A stretch of DNA of 64,000 bases from Buxus sempervirens. Taxonomy: Eukaryota; Streptophyta; Magnoliopsida; Buxales; Buxaceae. The stretch is taken from the NCBI GenBank assembly GCA_947561395.2, contig OX387190.1, forward strand, positions 35,142,392-35,206,391, written 5' to 3'. Every line of letters begins with the position of its first letter. The first letter of the stretch is position 1. The translations under genes and the position numbers were made by a program. Positions 1 to 10,767 of this stretch are shown one piece after another. The notes under the pieces are model-generated. The model was not told the DNA's origin and did no database searches. It saw only the letters and a program-made list of their open reading frames with translations.

Positions 1-1160
1 AACTCCAGAAAAGATGGGCTAATGAATCCAAATCTAATTGTTTTCTAACAAGATTTCTCATCAACTGAAGTAGTTTGGCTAGGAACAGTAAACCAGAATC
101 GAACCTGTAAGCTCAGGATTTCAGTAGGAAGGTAAGCATTCACTCAGAGCAAATTCAGTTAACCAAGCATTCCCATGAAAAGTGGAGTGTCTAGTTTGCT
201 ATTGGAATATCATACAACCTGGGAAACTCAAGTAGATTCATCCGACAGAATGGAATCTTGAAACAGAGAGTCTATTCAAACAAGGAACAAGAAATCAGGT
301 CGTTGGATACAGCAATGATGGAATGAAGGTGTACCAAAACAAAATATTGTAGGTATCAGATCAACACCACAGAAAACAAAAACACGATAAGCACCTAAAA
401 TAGGTTATTTCATCTACTCAAAGTGATTTTTGCTCTGGGTGTGAGCAGTCCCTAGTTTGATTCTCAGAATTGCTCACTTGGATTTCTAAATCAAATTAAG
501 CAGTTGTTTACAGAGACCAAAATGTCTGAGAGAGCAATTGGTGAGACCAAACCTGCCCCTTAATTTCAAGATTAGGTGAATGTGCCATCTAGAGACAAAA
601 TTCACTTCAAAGTCCACCAGATAAGTGCACAGTTTATCCCATAATTTGAGCTGACAAACTGAAATCTCTTCTGCAAAATCCAAATTCCGAAGACCTCCTG
701 GACCAAAATACAAAACAGGGCACCCATGTCTGCATTTAAATGCCACTAAAAATTATCCTCACAACAAATAAAGGGCTGATGGATCCATGAGAACAAATCT
801 CTTCCTCCACCAGAAGGAGAAGTAGCTTAGCTTGCAATAGAGAAAAAGTTAGCCGGAGCTGGACCTAGAACTACAAGACTGGCAGTCTCATTGTTGAATT
901 CTCAAATTTAAGCATGAAATATATGTAAAAAATGCAATTCAAGCTGCAAGAAGAAAGAAACTAAAAGGTCAGACTGATCACAGAGGTATCAACCAAAGAG
1001 ACCAAGAACAGTAGAACATAGATTAATTTCATAAAACCCAGATATCAAAACAAGCCAAAAGTAGGCAAAAATTTTCATTTCCCATTTTCAATTGAAGAAA
1101 CATTGTTCTACATTTAAAAAAGGGGAGAAAAGAACAACAAAGAAGAAAATGAAAAAGAAT
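1..1160. other. Non-coding flank, no gene recognised
   Basis: AT-rich sequence downstream of the bL12m gene. A minus-strand open stretch at 486-746 has no recognisable domain and no supporting splice signals, so it is not called. The part next to 1161 probably holds the 3' untranslated region of the ribosomal protein gene. Nothing else is supported. Confidence 0.5.
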
Positions 1161-1673
1161 TCATTCCAATACAACCGTAGCTCCCATCTCCTTAAGCTTC
1201 TCAATTATGGGATTTGCCTCCTCTTTCGTAACCCCCCTTTTCAATATAACAGGCGCCTTCTCAACCAAATCCTTTGCTTCCTTCAACCCCAAGTCCGTAA
1301 AAGTCCTCACTTCCTTGATTATCTTGATCTTCGCCGCTGCGTCGAATTTCTCGAGCTTTATGTCGAACGCCGTCTTTTCGGCGGCCTTTGAATCGGTTGC
1401 CGCAGACCCACCTCCCGTCGATGCAGAGGCGGACGACTGAAGGCCGGAGATCGCCGGTCCGTACTTATTTAACCCTAATTTAATTCTAAAGAGGACCGCA
1501 TAATCGTGCCTTTCAATCTTGTTGAGGTCGAGAAGCTCGTCTGCGATTCTCTCCAGCTTCTGGGATCGAGTCTCGTTTGCAGTAGAGGAGCAGATAGAGC
1601 GGTAGAGAGGTCTGGCAGAAGAAAGGATTCTCGTTATGGATCTGGGAGACATTTTGGTTGTGATGGTGGGCAT
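1161..1673 (-). CDS. Mitochondrial large-subunit ribosomal protein bL12 (L7/L12 family)
   Basis: A single-exon frame encodes 170 residues. The C-terminal ~70 residues match the bL12 globular domain: a [20 protein letters not shown] segment, then the hallmark [16 protein letters not shown] helix-turn region, then the [16 protein letters not shown] helix and a terminal beta strand. This domain forms the ribosomal stalk that recruits translation factors. The N-terminus ([23 protein letters not shown]) is rich in Ser and Arg and lacks acidic residues, as a mitochondrial presequence would. The linker contains a short Ser/Ala/Gly-rich stretch, the usual flexible hinge. A second Met at codon 8 is an alternative start. 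Identity as a bL12 is close to certain; mitochondrial rather than plastid targeting is inferred from the presequence and from the mid-region resembling plant mitochondrial members. Confidence 0.9.
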   Translation of the reverse strand: MPTITTKMSPRSITRILSSARPLYRSICSSTANETRSQKLERIADELLDLNKIERHDYAVLFRIKLGLNKYGPAISGLQSSASASTGGGSAATDSKAAEKTAFDIKLEKFDAAAKIKIIKEVRTFTDLGLKEAKDLVEKAPVILKRGVTKEEANPIIEKLKEMGATVVLE

Positions 1674-3322
1674 TTTGTGTCACGTACCGTTCTTCCCTTC
1701 CGCCATTATTGATCTGTAATGGAGAATCTAAGAGGCAGGGGCTCTCCGTTTGGGATTTAGGGTTTTACGGGAAGAGTTTGTCTAGTGTCTGATCTGCAGA
1801 AACCAACCAAGGGTCCTAGAGTCGTGGAAATAGCAAGAGGCAATTAACGGACGGAATGAGGACCCATCATTAAGTGGGCCCTCATTCAAACATTAATAAA
1901 AAGATGCGATCTGGACCCTTGATTTTGTCATTAGTCTCTGAACTTTGTTTCTTGCTTCTTCTGGGACGTTAATGGCGTTGGACTAATGAAAGGTTTTCCA
2001 AGTGGGCAATGGCGGAGAAGAAAAAGGATAAATAGAAGAAGATTTTTGGTCAATTGGAATCCGAAGACGACGAGCATTATGGTGGATTCCTAAGTCCTGC
2101 TTTTGTTGACCTGTCACAAGTTTATAGGCCGGGCCGGGCCGGGCCTAACACTTTTGGGCTTGCTGAAGCCTGGCCTGGCTTGGTTTCAGGCCATCTCAAC
2201 AGAGCACATAATCTTGCATTGAACCCTTTTGCCAATCCTTGCTTGCCAAAAGAGTCCTAAAAAAGTGAAAAAACACTTTTTCAGTTTTTTAAAGTAAGAG
2301 AGAGAAATTTTCTGGAATATTGCTTGACTATGTGGCAAGCAAATATTGATTACAGTTTAGATAATATCAATCCTATTTCAAATTTGTCATTGTTCTAACT
2401 TAAAATAACTTTTTATGGGTGATAAAATTTATCCTTATCATATAAAACATTTTTTGCAAAATAAGTTTTCAAATCAAAATCCAAAAAATGGGGTGTATTG
2501 GTGATTCCTATTTTCAACACATTTTCGAAAATCATTTAGAAAAAGAAAAACAAAAAATTGTGTTTGGCATATTCTCCAAGGAAACATGTTCTCATTACAT
2601 ATGGTATACCATCTGGTGGGACATGCATTAATTAATACTGCACTTATGCAATTCAAAGTGAACACATGAGAATTTATTTAGGACATGTACGTAATGGCTT
2701 AAAAATTGTTAAAAGGGTTTATTTTAACAAAACAAGTGAAAACTAAAAAAATACCAGTTTACCAGGATAGAAATATGGTTATAAGATTTCTTCTAGAAAA
2801 AAAAGGAAAATTCATGTCTTTGGCAACTGCTCCAAGCAACCGCGAGAACTGCTTCAGATTTGTAGATAAGAACAAGACCTTCCAAGTGGATTATCCCCGC
2901 CACCTCTAATAAGTGTGGTCAATCTTATCCCACGACGGGTGTTGCGCGCGTCATTTGGGAGAAAATACGACCAGAGGAGAGCGTCTGTTCGCTGTACATA
3001 TCAAGGAAAGCTTACATAATTTGGGAAGGAAATAACCCATCCCCTCTAGAAGAGATGAGTCAAGCACAAGTCGTTCTCGCATTCGTGAAGTCTGTACGGC
3101 AACTGAAGAGAGAGAAGACAATGAATCATTAATATCTTCATCGTACAAAAACTCGTTGATAAGATTAAAAGAAAAACGTTCATAGTAAGTTCAGGTTAAG
3201 TGAACTGGAAAGTTTTCCGTCAACAGGGCAAGTGGACCAATTCAACAAACACACGTCCTTCAATTACTCTCTCTTTTTTTTTTTTCCACAAAGAAAATTT
3301 AAGATGTGTTTGTACTTGCTAT
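1674..3322. other. Intergenic region with GGCCC-rich degenerate repeat
   Basis: This holds the presumed bL12m promoter and then AT-rich DNA. Around 2126-2190 there is a run of GGCCGGGCC units followed by CCTGGCCTGGC, a composition also seen at about 28420-28445. Such GGCCC blocks often mark the ends of hAT-like elements in plants, but no second end was found here. Open frames at 2054-2260, 2706-2909 and 2951-3148 have no recognisable product. Confidence 0.4.
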
Positions 3323-3336
3323 GAATCCCGTGAATG

Positions 3337-3576
3337 CTAAGAGGTTGAGGTCCTTGGATCAAATCCCCTACATGCAGGCAGGGTTACTCTAAAGGTCTCA
3401 AACTAGCACCCCCACGTATCATTGCATACCTGTGGTGTTGTGGTGATAGTCTATTCGTCCTAATTACGGCAGGAATGTGTGGTAGCTATGGTTCAATCTA
3501 AACATTCTGCGGCGGGGAGGAAGCGGCCACGCTGGTAGCCCCATTCCTCCGTTTTAATTACAAAAAAAAAAAAAAG
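3337..3576 (+). mobile_element. SINE retroposon, about 240 bp, with 14-bp target-site duplication
   Basis: The element is bounded by identical 14-bp copies of GAATCCCGTGAATG at 3323-3336 and 3577-3590. It ends in a 14-A tail just before the right duplication. Near its left end the GGATCAAATCC block (about 3355-3365) resembles the tRNA-type B box GGTTCGANNCC, and the preceding GCTAAGAGGTTGAGG resembles an A box. The body carries no reading frame. Size, internal promoter, A tail and long duplication together fit a tRNA-derived SINE moved by LINE machinery. Confidence 0.85.
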
Positions 3577-3590
3577 GAATCCCGTGAATG

Positions 3591-4507
3591 ATACGGGTGA
3601 TTGCGTCTATTCAGTTTAAACAAGTGAATCAGATGACTTTCATGTCCTTTCTTGGATTGATACATCAATCTTTTATTGGATTAAGACGGCATATCATTTA
3701 AACAGGAAGAAAACATATTACAAGGCGAATAATCTTCAAACCTCTCATCAAAAGATATATGAAAAGCTTTCAGTTGCACCCAGTCTCAACTGTCAAGAAG
3801 CAACCTCCGGTCCAAACAGACTCAACACCCCCAGAGAGAACAAAATTTTGTATTATATATTTCCAGCCTTCCATGTGTGATGTGTGGGGTACAACCCCAC
3901 CAGATATAACAAAATTCACATAGAAAAGGGTGGATTTTACAAAGTGGGTCTTTTGATCTAAGGGATCCGTGTACCAAAACGTGTTGAATGGTGCACCCTC
4001 TTGTAGTGAAAAAATTTTAAAACCAAGTCAAGTCTGAAGCAAGGGCCCGGGTATTTCAAGGCAAATCCGGCGGTATATGCATCACATAACTACAAGAAGA
4101 ACGAGTCAACCAAATTCCGTTCAGATGAATGCGACAAAGTCGAATAGTTTAGAGTTCACACCTTTATTATTTTCCTTATGCAAGTGTCATAGCGCTAATT
4201 AATGATCTAATTAACGTACCATATTATTTATAACAGATGAGGATAAAACATAGTCTATTAATTATATTATCAGCTTATTTATATTACCAACTGTAATTCT
4301 ACTGACTTTTGGAGTAAGTAATTGCATTTGATTGTTTGATCATGAGTTACAAGGTTACCACTATAAATATAAAATATCCAGTGAGAGAACAACTAAGGAG
4401 GTTGGGAAGTACTTTTAAGAAAGTTCTGTTTATTTGGATGACTAGTTATCCTCGAATTTAACCATTATTTCTTGAATTCAGTTTCAAGAACCATTAATGA
4501 AGTGACA
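3591..4507. other. Intergenic AT-rich DNA
   Basis: No gene, RNA gene or clear repeat is seen between the SINE and the downstream MITE. Confidence 0.5.
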
Positions 4508-4516
4508 AACTATTTT

Positions 4517-4859
4517 GGGGAAATTGGTTTTTAATGATGTTTTTTCAAAATAATTCAGATTCAGTCGGTAAATTTTTGGTAATTGGTTTTTAATAATATT
4601 TTTTTTAACATAATTGAGAATCGATGTCATTTTACTATTCATTAAGAGTTTCTTTCGAAAATACCCTCAAAAGACTTTGACTCGTAAGTAAAGTTTGTAA
4701 GTCTTTTTTAGAGTATTTTCAGAAGAAACTTTTAATAAATAGTAAAATGATACTGATTCTCAATTATATCAAAAAAGTATCATTACAAATCAATTACCAA
4801 TAATTGGTCGACTGAATCTGAATTATTTTGAAAAAGCATCACTAAAAACTAATTTTCCC
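4517..4859. mobile_element. Fold-back MITE, Mutator (MULE) type, 9-bp target-site duplication
   Basis: Direct 9-bp repeats AACTATTTT lie at 4508-4516 and 4860-4868. The 343 bp between them are almost entirely two imperfect inverted arms: the left end reads GGGGAAATTGGTTTTTAATG and the right end, on the other strand, GGGAAAATTAGTTTTTAGTG. The arms stay similar for roughly 160 bp towards a short central loop near 4675-4700. A 9-bp duplication and long inverted repeats without a coding frame fit a non-autonomous Mutator-like element. A relative lies at 55609-56020. Confidence 0.85.
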
Positions 4860-4868
4860 AACTATTTT

Positions 4869-6549
4869 TAGGTATTTCCGCCTGTTTGTGATCAGTGAGT
4901 ACCATGTTTCTCACCACTTATTGATAAAGTCCAAACCGGTGATTATTCCAATGGATGATTTTAACTATTACTGCGTCTAACATTGTACTCTACCAATTAG
5001 CGCCGGCCCCTAATGAGTAATAATGCACGACTTTTAGCACTAAGTTTTTACTTTACCGGGGGAAAATAAAATGATTGGACTTTAGGATCAATCTGACTAG
5101 CAAGTACATAAAGAAGAAAACTCTGTATTGGTACGGGTAATTACTTAGTTAATTACTTCCGATATTCATATAAATTCAACTATAAGTTGCGTGTGGTTTA
5201 TGTATACTAGGAGGAATGCATGTACTATGTGCGTAACAAATTTGAAAGAGAATTGAGAGCGTTTTAATTATTAAAATGTCAGGCAATTAGGTATTAATAC
5301 ATCTTATATTAACAAATGGGTGTAGGAGTTAATTTGATAAAAAATAAAGGACGTTCCCAAATCGCATATGATTTCATCAGTTATAATAGTGATGTTGGCT
5401 GTCAAATTAAAAAAAAAAACTGTAAATAAGATTATTTGGAGGGCATTTTCAGTACAAATGTCAGCTGGAAAACCCCTCTTCGCTTTATAAAACAGATTGG
5501 ATACATCACCATTGGAGCATTTAAAGAAGTCCCTCTCATTGTGGTCATTAATTGTAATTGCGTATGAGACTAGAATTCTAAACCGCCGGAGTGTGGCTGC
5601 AGTAAATGGGTTTAGTTTGGTTGAATTAAGCATGGCATATCAAACTGTTAAAACCCGGATGGTTTTAGGGTTTCACATGCACTTTCTCTTTCACTCGTGT
5701 GTTCAGTTTGAGAGAGATGCTTGCACATCGTGTGTGAACTTTCTAACTGTTTCATCTGGAGCCACTCAGTGGTTCCAGCATGAAACTTGCGGATGGATGG
5801 CACTTTTCAATAGTGGAGATCACACCCCAAAATGCATTTCAACCGGTGGTTTCATTGAACCATTGAATTTTGGCTCTAGAAGAAATGCTCACGTTACTGA
5901 TGTAAGGAGGTTTTTTTTGTTGAAAAACGGTACCCTTGGATGCTCCACATGGCAACATCTCTTTCAAAATACAGACCACGTCATCCCCTCTTCAGGTGGG
6001 TCTGCGTTGGCGGGTTATAAACGGCGTAGTCGTGTAAGATCTTGCGGTCAAGTCTTCCTAGCTTTGGATGGATGGAATTCTTGGACCGCAATCGTGCCCC
6101 TCAAGCCGAGCCAATTGTTTAAAACGGGTGAAAGTCAATCTCAATTATCTGAGATGGATCCACCCATGTTACGGTCCCTACCAATCTACATATATTATAC
6201 TTTTAAAAGAGCCGGACAATCTAGAAACACCATTTCTTCTGTAAAATTTAATTGGCCAAACGACCAATTCAAATCAGGACCCTTCTCCAAGTAACGTAAT
6301 TCCTCTTCCATTGCAATACGACCTTGATTATATTTCGTTAATGTGTTGGCTTTTATATATTAAAGTCAAGTCTCATCAAAAATATAGGTAGCGTTGTAGA
6401 AGCTTCCCTTGAAAATATTTCTCAAAAACCTCCATGTTGACTATCTTCCTTGGATCTAGTCTTCCCAAGTGTCCATATAAGTACCTTAAGACCCCTGTAT
6501 TCTCTTCATATCGTTCAATTCAAACTACCCAATACAGCTTTCTTCCCAG
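4869..6549. other. Intergenic region and ZCF37-like gene promoter
   Basis: An open frame of 265 codons at 5497-6294 was not accepted as a gene, because it runs through a dispersed repeat module (5789-5889) and has no recognisable domain. A TATA-like TTTATATATTA lies near 6352, some 200 bp upstream of the ZCF37-like start codon. Confidence 0.45.
5789..5889 (+). repeat. Dispersed ~92-bp module, copy 1 of 3
   Basis: This segment matches two adjacent copies at 50700-50795 and 50798-50890. Shared blocks include GCGGATGGATGG, CACACCCCAAAA, GGTGGTTTC and TAGAAGAAATGC. Similarity extends leftwards through CACTCAGTGGT, which at the 50.7-kb locus continues as a primer-binding-site-like sequence. It is therefore probably a relic of retrotransposon internal DNA. 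Confidence 0.65.
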
Positions 6550-7290
6550 ATGTTGAAGCCTTTCGTTTGTGGCAGCTTTCATCACGAAGATCTGGATGAT
6601 GGTATATGGAGCGCTCCTCAGTCACCCAGGAGAAACAGTTCTTGCAGGAGATCTTACAAGGACTGCAAGAACCCCTATTCAGATCGTGGTCGTGACAAGT
6701 TCTATATGCTCTTAGAGGATCTCCAAGAGAGAAGACAGAAGATCTACGAGCAGATGGGGTCTCATGACACCTTCTTCGTCCGATTTGTTCATTCAAGCAC
6801 CAAGGGTTGGGTACCAGTTGTGGTGAAGTTCAGAGATCACAAACAAGCTAAGCCCAAGCTCGTTGATGACGACAACAACAAAGTTAAGGCAGAAAAACAC
6901 CATTCAGAGGCATTAGATAAGCCGGCAATGGAGTCTGCCATCGTCGCCCCAAAAGAATCCCAACAACCACCGTCTGTGTCCGATGAGAAGATTATCAAGA
7001 AGAGCTTCCCATCGACTATGATGAAGATGGGTCGTTGGAGGAGACCTTCGTATTATTTGCCTATGGTGATTATCTTGATTCTGCTCTTATTGGTGATATT
7101 TGGGCGGTCTGTGGCAATACTTTGCACCTCTGTTGGGTGGTATTTGGTGCCTAATGTGAGTCATGTGACTGCAAAGAGCTCCGTTAATGACTTCAGAAGA
7201 TCGATGAATAAGAAAGATTATAAGAGAAAATTGAGTGACAGGAAGTTAGTTACTGATGGATCCTTATCTCCTAAGAGCAAGAAACACTGA
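6550..7290 (+). CDS. ZCF37-like protein with C-terminal membrane segment
   Basis: An intronless frame encodes 246 residues. The N-terminus MLKPFVCGSFHHEDLDDGIW, the SPRR motif, the KNPYSDRGRDKFYMLLEDL block (residues 40-58) with following ERRQKIYEQ, and the VRFVHSSTKGWVPVVVKF block (77-94) follow the layout I recall for the plant ZCF37 family (At1g59590 type). After a charged linker there is a strongly hydrophobic stretch at about residues 168-200, rich in Ile and Leu, which looks like one membrane span, then a basic tail. The biochemical role of the family is unknown to me. The family assignment rests on memory of its motifs; the membrane span is read directly. A solo LTR begins about 360 bp after the stop. 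Confidence 0.7.
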   Translation: MLKPFVCGSFHHEDLDDGIWSAPQSPRRNSSCRRSYKDCKNPYSDRGRDKFYMLLEDLQERRQKIYEQMGSHDTFFVRFVHSSTKGWVPVVVKFRDHKQAKPKLVDDDNNKVKAEKHHSEALDKPAMESAIVAPKESQQPPSVSDEKIIKKSFPSTMMKMGRWRRPSYYLPMVIILILLLLVIFGRSVAILCTSVGWYLVPNVSHVTAKSSVNDFRRSMNKKDYKRKLSDRKLVTDGSLSPKSKKH

Positions 7291-7649
7291 ATTCGTGAAA
7301 CCGAATCTCAATTGTCATCTAGATAATATGAGTGTCGAAGAAGTTGGTGAAGATGATGTGCAGATGATGTGCTTCCCTCTTCTTCGTCTTGTTGTTCTTC
7401 TTCTGTTTGGATTTTGTTCATACATGTATATTTTGGTTCACATGTTGGGTTAGGTTTTTTTTTTGATGGAAACATGTTGGGTTAGGTTGAAAAGCCAATC
7501 TCTCCTGACGGAGTCATCAATGTAAATAATGACTATGTGGGGTTTGGTTGGAACTTGGAATGCAACCCATATGCTATCTTGCATATAATTTTGTAATTAT
7601 ATTTAATGGACGTCTTAAACTGAGTGATAATGGCGGATTAATATTGCTC

Positions 7650-8119
7650 AGTTAGAATTTTCCTTTATGTGGGCTCACATTAATTAATTGCATTTTGGTT
7701 TTATAAAAACAGGATGAATATAGTCCAGCTATGATGATATTACAGTTGACCTAATATTAAGTGTGATCAATTTAATTAGGTTTGGTGCACCTTTGTTATA
7801 CAGGGATATTTTCTGTATAATTATAATGTGATCATTATCGTATATAGGCCAGGAGACCATGTTGGTAAGAATCCTCCATATTATCCTAATCTGATTAGAA
7901 GTCCCCTCTCCTCTCCTAATATATACAGAACATTCTGTTCCCCATCTGACATCTGTTTCTGATCAAGAGGAGAAATGAGAGGAAGAACTAGCCTTAACTG
8001 TGAGCTTTTGCAGAGAATTCGAGAATGTGAAATCAGCCATATCTTCAGGTAAGTAAAAAAAAAATTTTATTTAATTTTTATTCTAGATTCATGCATGAGG
8101 ATATATGTTTAATCTAACA
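7650..8119 (+). mobile_element. Solo LTR, family A, copy 1 (Copia-like, ~470 bp)
   Basis: The segment is homologous along its length to the interrupted copy at 42953-43337 plus 49601-49710. Its end AATCTAACA is the inverted partner of the family start TGTTAGAATTT; here the first base is mutated, giving AGTTAGAATTT. The flanking 5-mers TGCTC (7645-7649) and TGCTG (8120-8124) are a target-site duplication with one mismatch. A TATA-like ATATATACAG near 7920 fits an LTR promoter. No internal region or second LTR is seen, so it is a solo LTR. The superfamily assignment is inferred from size and end sequence. Confidence 0.75.
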
Positions 8120-8585
8120 TGCTGACTAGATGATCTGCTGGTTATGGTTATACAAATATTTCTCTTTGATAATGAAATCTTGAATTACTGATAATGGTGG
8201 AATATTGCTCATAAAACAAGTTTGATTATGTTTATAAATATTTTTTTTGTTCTTGTTAGAACTTAGAAGGTCAGATCTCCTGATCCACGTGACGTCAGGA
8301 AAGTAGAAAACTAGAATGACATCTGGAAACCATGAATCACTAATGTGTTCTATAATTTTTTTTTGCCTTCACGTTTTCGTCATAAGGTGAGATATCTAAA
8401 TCATATATTAAATCTAATTTAGAGAAGGGTTTATATTCTTTCTCTTTTGAAGAAACACAAAATCCTTCTTTCCATTTTAGTTCACATTGTAAGCCTACTT
8501 AACAACAGTTATTAATGGCTGAGTGGTCTGGATGGGATTGTGAGGAAGCCAGAAACCCTCATTGTAACTCACTTCTTCTCTTTTC

Positions 8586-9236
8586 TTGTCCCTCCAGGAG
8601 GACTCCAAAAAACTTTCAGAAGTAGGCCAAAGGTATAAAGGCTCGGCGAAAGAGGAGATTACCATCAGATGGCTTAGGCCAAAGACAGGGTGGACCACTC
8701 TCAACGTGGATGGAACGGCAAGAGGAGCACCTGGGCAGGCGGCCATTGGAGCAATCCTTAGGAATGAAGATGGTCAGACTGTGGGAGCTTTGGCGCAAAA
8801 TATTGGGGTCACAAATTCATTGGTTGCCGAGGCACAAGCGCTGGTGGAAGGATTAAAGATGGCTTTGGCCTACAGAATTTCCAGAGTTCAGATCGAGAGT
8901 GATTCTTATACGGTTGGTAGTGCTTTTCTCAACAAGATTGAGACACCTTGGAGGATTGGGTCTCTTATCCAAGAAGCGCAGCACCTGAGTAATTTTTTCA
9001 TCTCAATAAAATTTCTAAAGGTGTATAGAGAGGGAAATGGTGCCGCTGATCAGCTTGCCAATTTCGCACTTGATGCTTATTCATGCTTTTGGGTCTCAAA
9101 TCCCCCAGAGCCCGTTCGTACCGCCATTCTAGATGATTTTTTTGGTAAATCGGCTGTTAGATCTATTGTAATCGACAAGTAACTGTGTTCTTAGTTATTA
9201 ATATATTCCTGTTTTCGAATCAAAAAAAAAAAAAAA
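8586..9236 (+). mobile_element. 5'-truncated LINE tail with RNase H domain and poly(A)
   Basis: The frame to 9182 reads as the C-terminal RNase H domain of a plant L1-type element. The catalytic set is visible: the Asp in NVDGTARG, the Glu in VAEAQALVEGL, the Asp in IESDS and the late Asp in GAADQLAN. About 40 bp after the stop there is a run of 15 A (9222-9236). No reverse transcriptase precedes it, so it is a 5'-truncated insertion. I could not settle the target-site duplication; the sequence after the tail begins CAGTCAACTCC. The intact frame suggests a fairly young copy. Confidence 0.75.
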
Positions 9237-10767
9237 CAGTCAACTCCACATTATTTTTTTTCTAACATTGATAAGGAAGGGAACAAGACCTGAAGGGTAA
9301 GTCCCAACGCTCTTCTAGACGAACCAAGTCAGTCCACCAATAACAGAGAAGTACGGGAGTAGATGATGCAGAAGTCCAGTAATTAGCTACCTCAAAGTCC
9401 ATCCCCATAATCATGTGAAAAGCCAGCATACGACATTTTTGCAAACCCAACTACTCCGGCTTGAAATTCTACCTCATTGTTCGAACAAACACCATAATAG
9501 TTCGAGAAGGCCCCAAGAAATCACTTGAAAAAATTCCTTTTAAACAGTACTTTCAACAACCCCTTTATTTTGATTTCGAGATGCTCTATCTGTGCTCGAC
9601 CTGATCGACCCAATAAATGGTTTCTTTTCCAAACGCAAGGGATAGGTATCATGCGCCTAACCCACATCTAATATTAAGTCTCATCTTCATTAATAGTTAT
9701 TTTTCCTGCTCATTGTGGGTATACGGGAAAACCTTCAGGAAGAATAAAACCCAACAGCAAAATCGTGAGATCCAATAGAATCAAAACGAATGAAACCTTA
9801 CCTTGAACTATAAAGCTTGATTTAAATACACAAAAATTGAGATGAGAAGCTCTATTCCAGGTACGACCGTACCAATCTTGTGTAGCTGTGTAGATGTGTA
9901 ATTGATTTTTTTTTTTAAGTGTAATGCCCCAATCATAGCAATCTATGAAAACAACTGCTATAATAGCCATCTAGCTACAAAGATGTTCACTTCCTTCTTA
10001 TGATTAAAGTCCGGGTACATTGTACTTGGATTACTTTTCAGCGTAAAAAGGCCCATTGACTAAATTGACGCAGACACGCTAAAGCCTACCAACAAAGCTT
10101 CACACGGTAACTTCCGATGACCCTACGGCAAACCTGAGCCCAACTGAAGGCGAAGGTTCGCTTTGACACAGCTAGCTCGTTTGCCCTCGTCTGGACGAAA
10201 CACGAAAATCAAAGTCAAGCAATTTGAAGACTGATAACTAAATCCCAAAAGACGGCTTGATTTGTTAGAAACGAAACAAAATAGAAAGTCCTTGGAAGGA
10301 TCTCTCTGTGTAAGCCGATGTAGATGTAGTACGGCTTGGTCGTCATCATATTCATATTCGTAGGGTATCTTTCGAACATCAATTTAATGATAGACAAAAA
10401 AGGAAAGAAAGTAAGAATCCACTCGGCTAAAACGTTATCATCGCTTGATGCACTTTCCTAGAAAGCATTGCAATATGCAGCAGCCAAAGAGCTCGGATCT
10501 GCCAACACATTTATCTTAAGAAACAGGGGCCAGCAGAAATTGCACTAAAAGAGCTTGAATTTCTGAATTTCGTAATAAAATTATATCTTGCTACAAAAGG
10601 AAAATAAAGGAGAAACTATTTGTACATGTAATAAAAAAAAATGTTTCTCATCCAATTTGCAAAAGGTTCTTGATCCAAGAATTCCATGCAAGATGTTCGC
10701 CTTATCCCTTAATCCTGCATATTGAGAATGAATGATTTCTATCACATTTCTAATGTGCTGCAGTTGA
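9237..10767. other. Region downstream of the AKAP17A-like gene
   Basis: AT-rich DNA with no supported gene. Its right part probably carries the 3' untranslated region of the minus-strand RRM gene. Open frames at 9262-9450, 9710-9970 and 10215-10397 have no recognisable product. Confidence 0.45.

Noticed and set aside
486-746. 86-codon minus-strand frame
   Set aside because: No domain, no splice context and no similarity recognised.
5497-6294. 265-codon plus-strand open frame
   Set aside because: It crosses the dispersed 92-bp repeat module, has no recognisable domain, and its composition looks non-coding; most likely a chance frame in repeat-derived DNA.
8495-8798. Minus-strand frames opposite the LINE RNase H
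   Set aside because: Shadows of the plus-strand RNase H frame.
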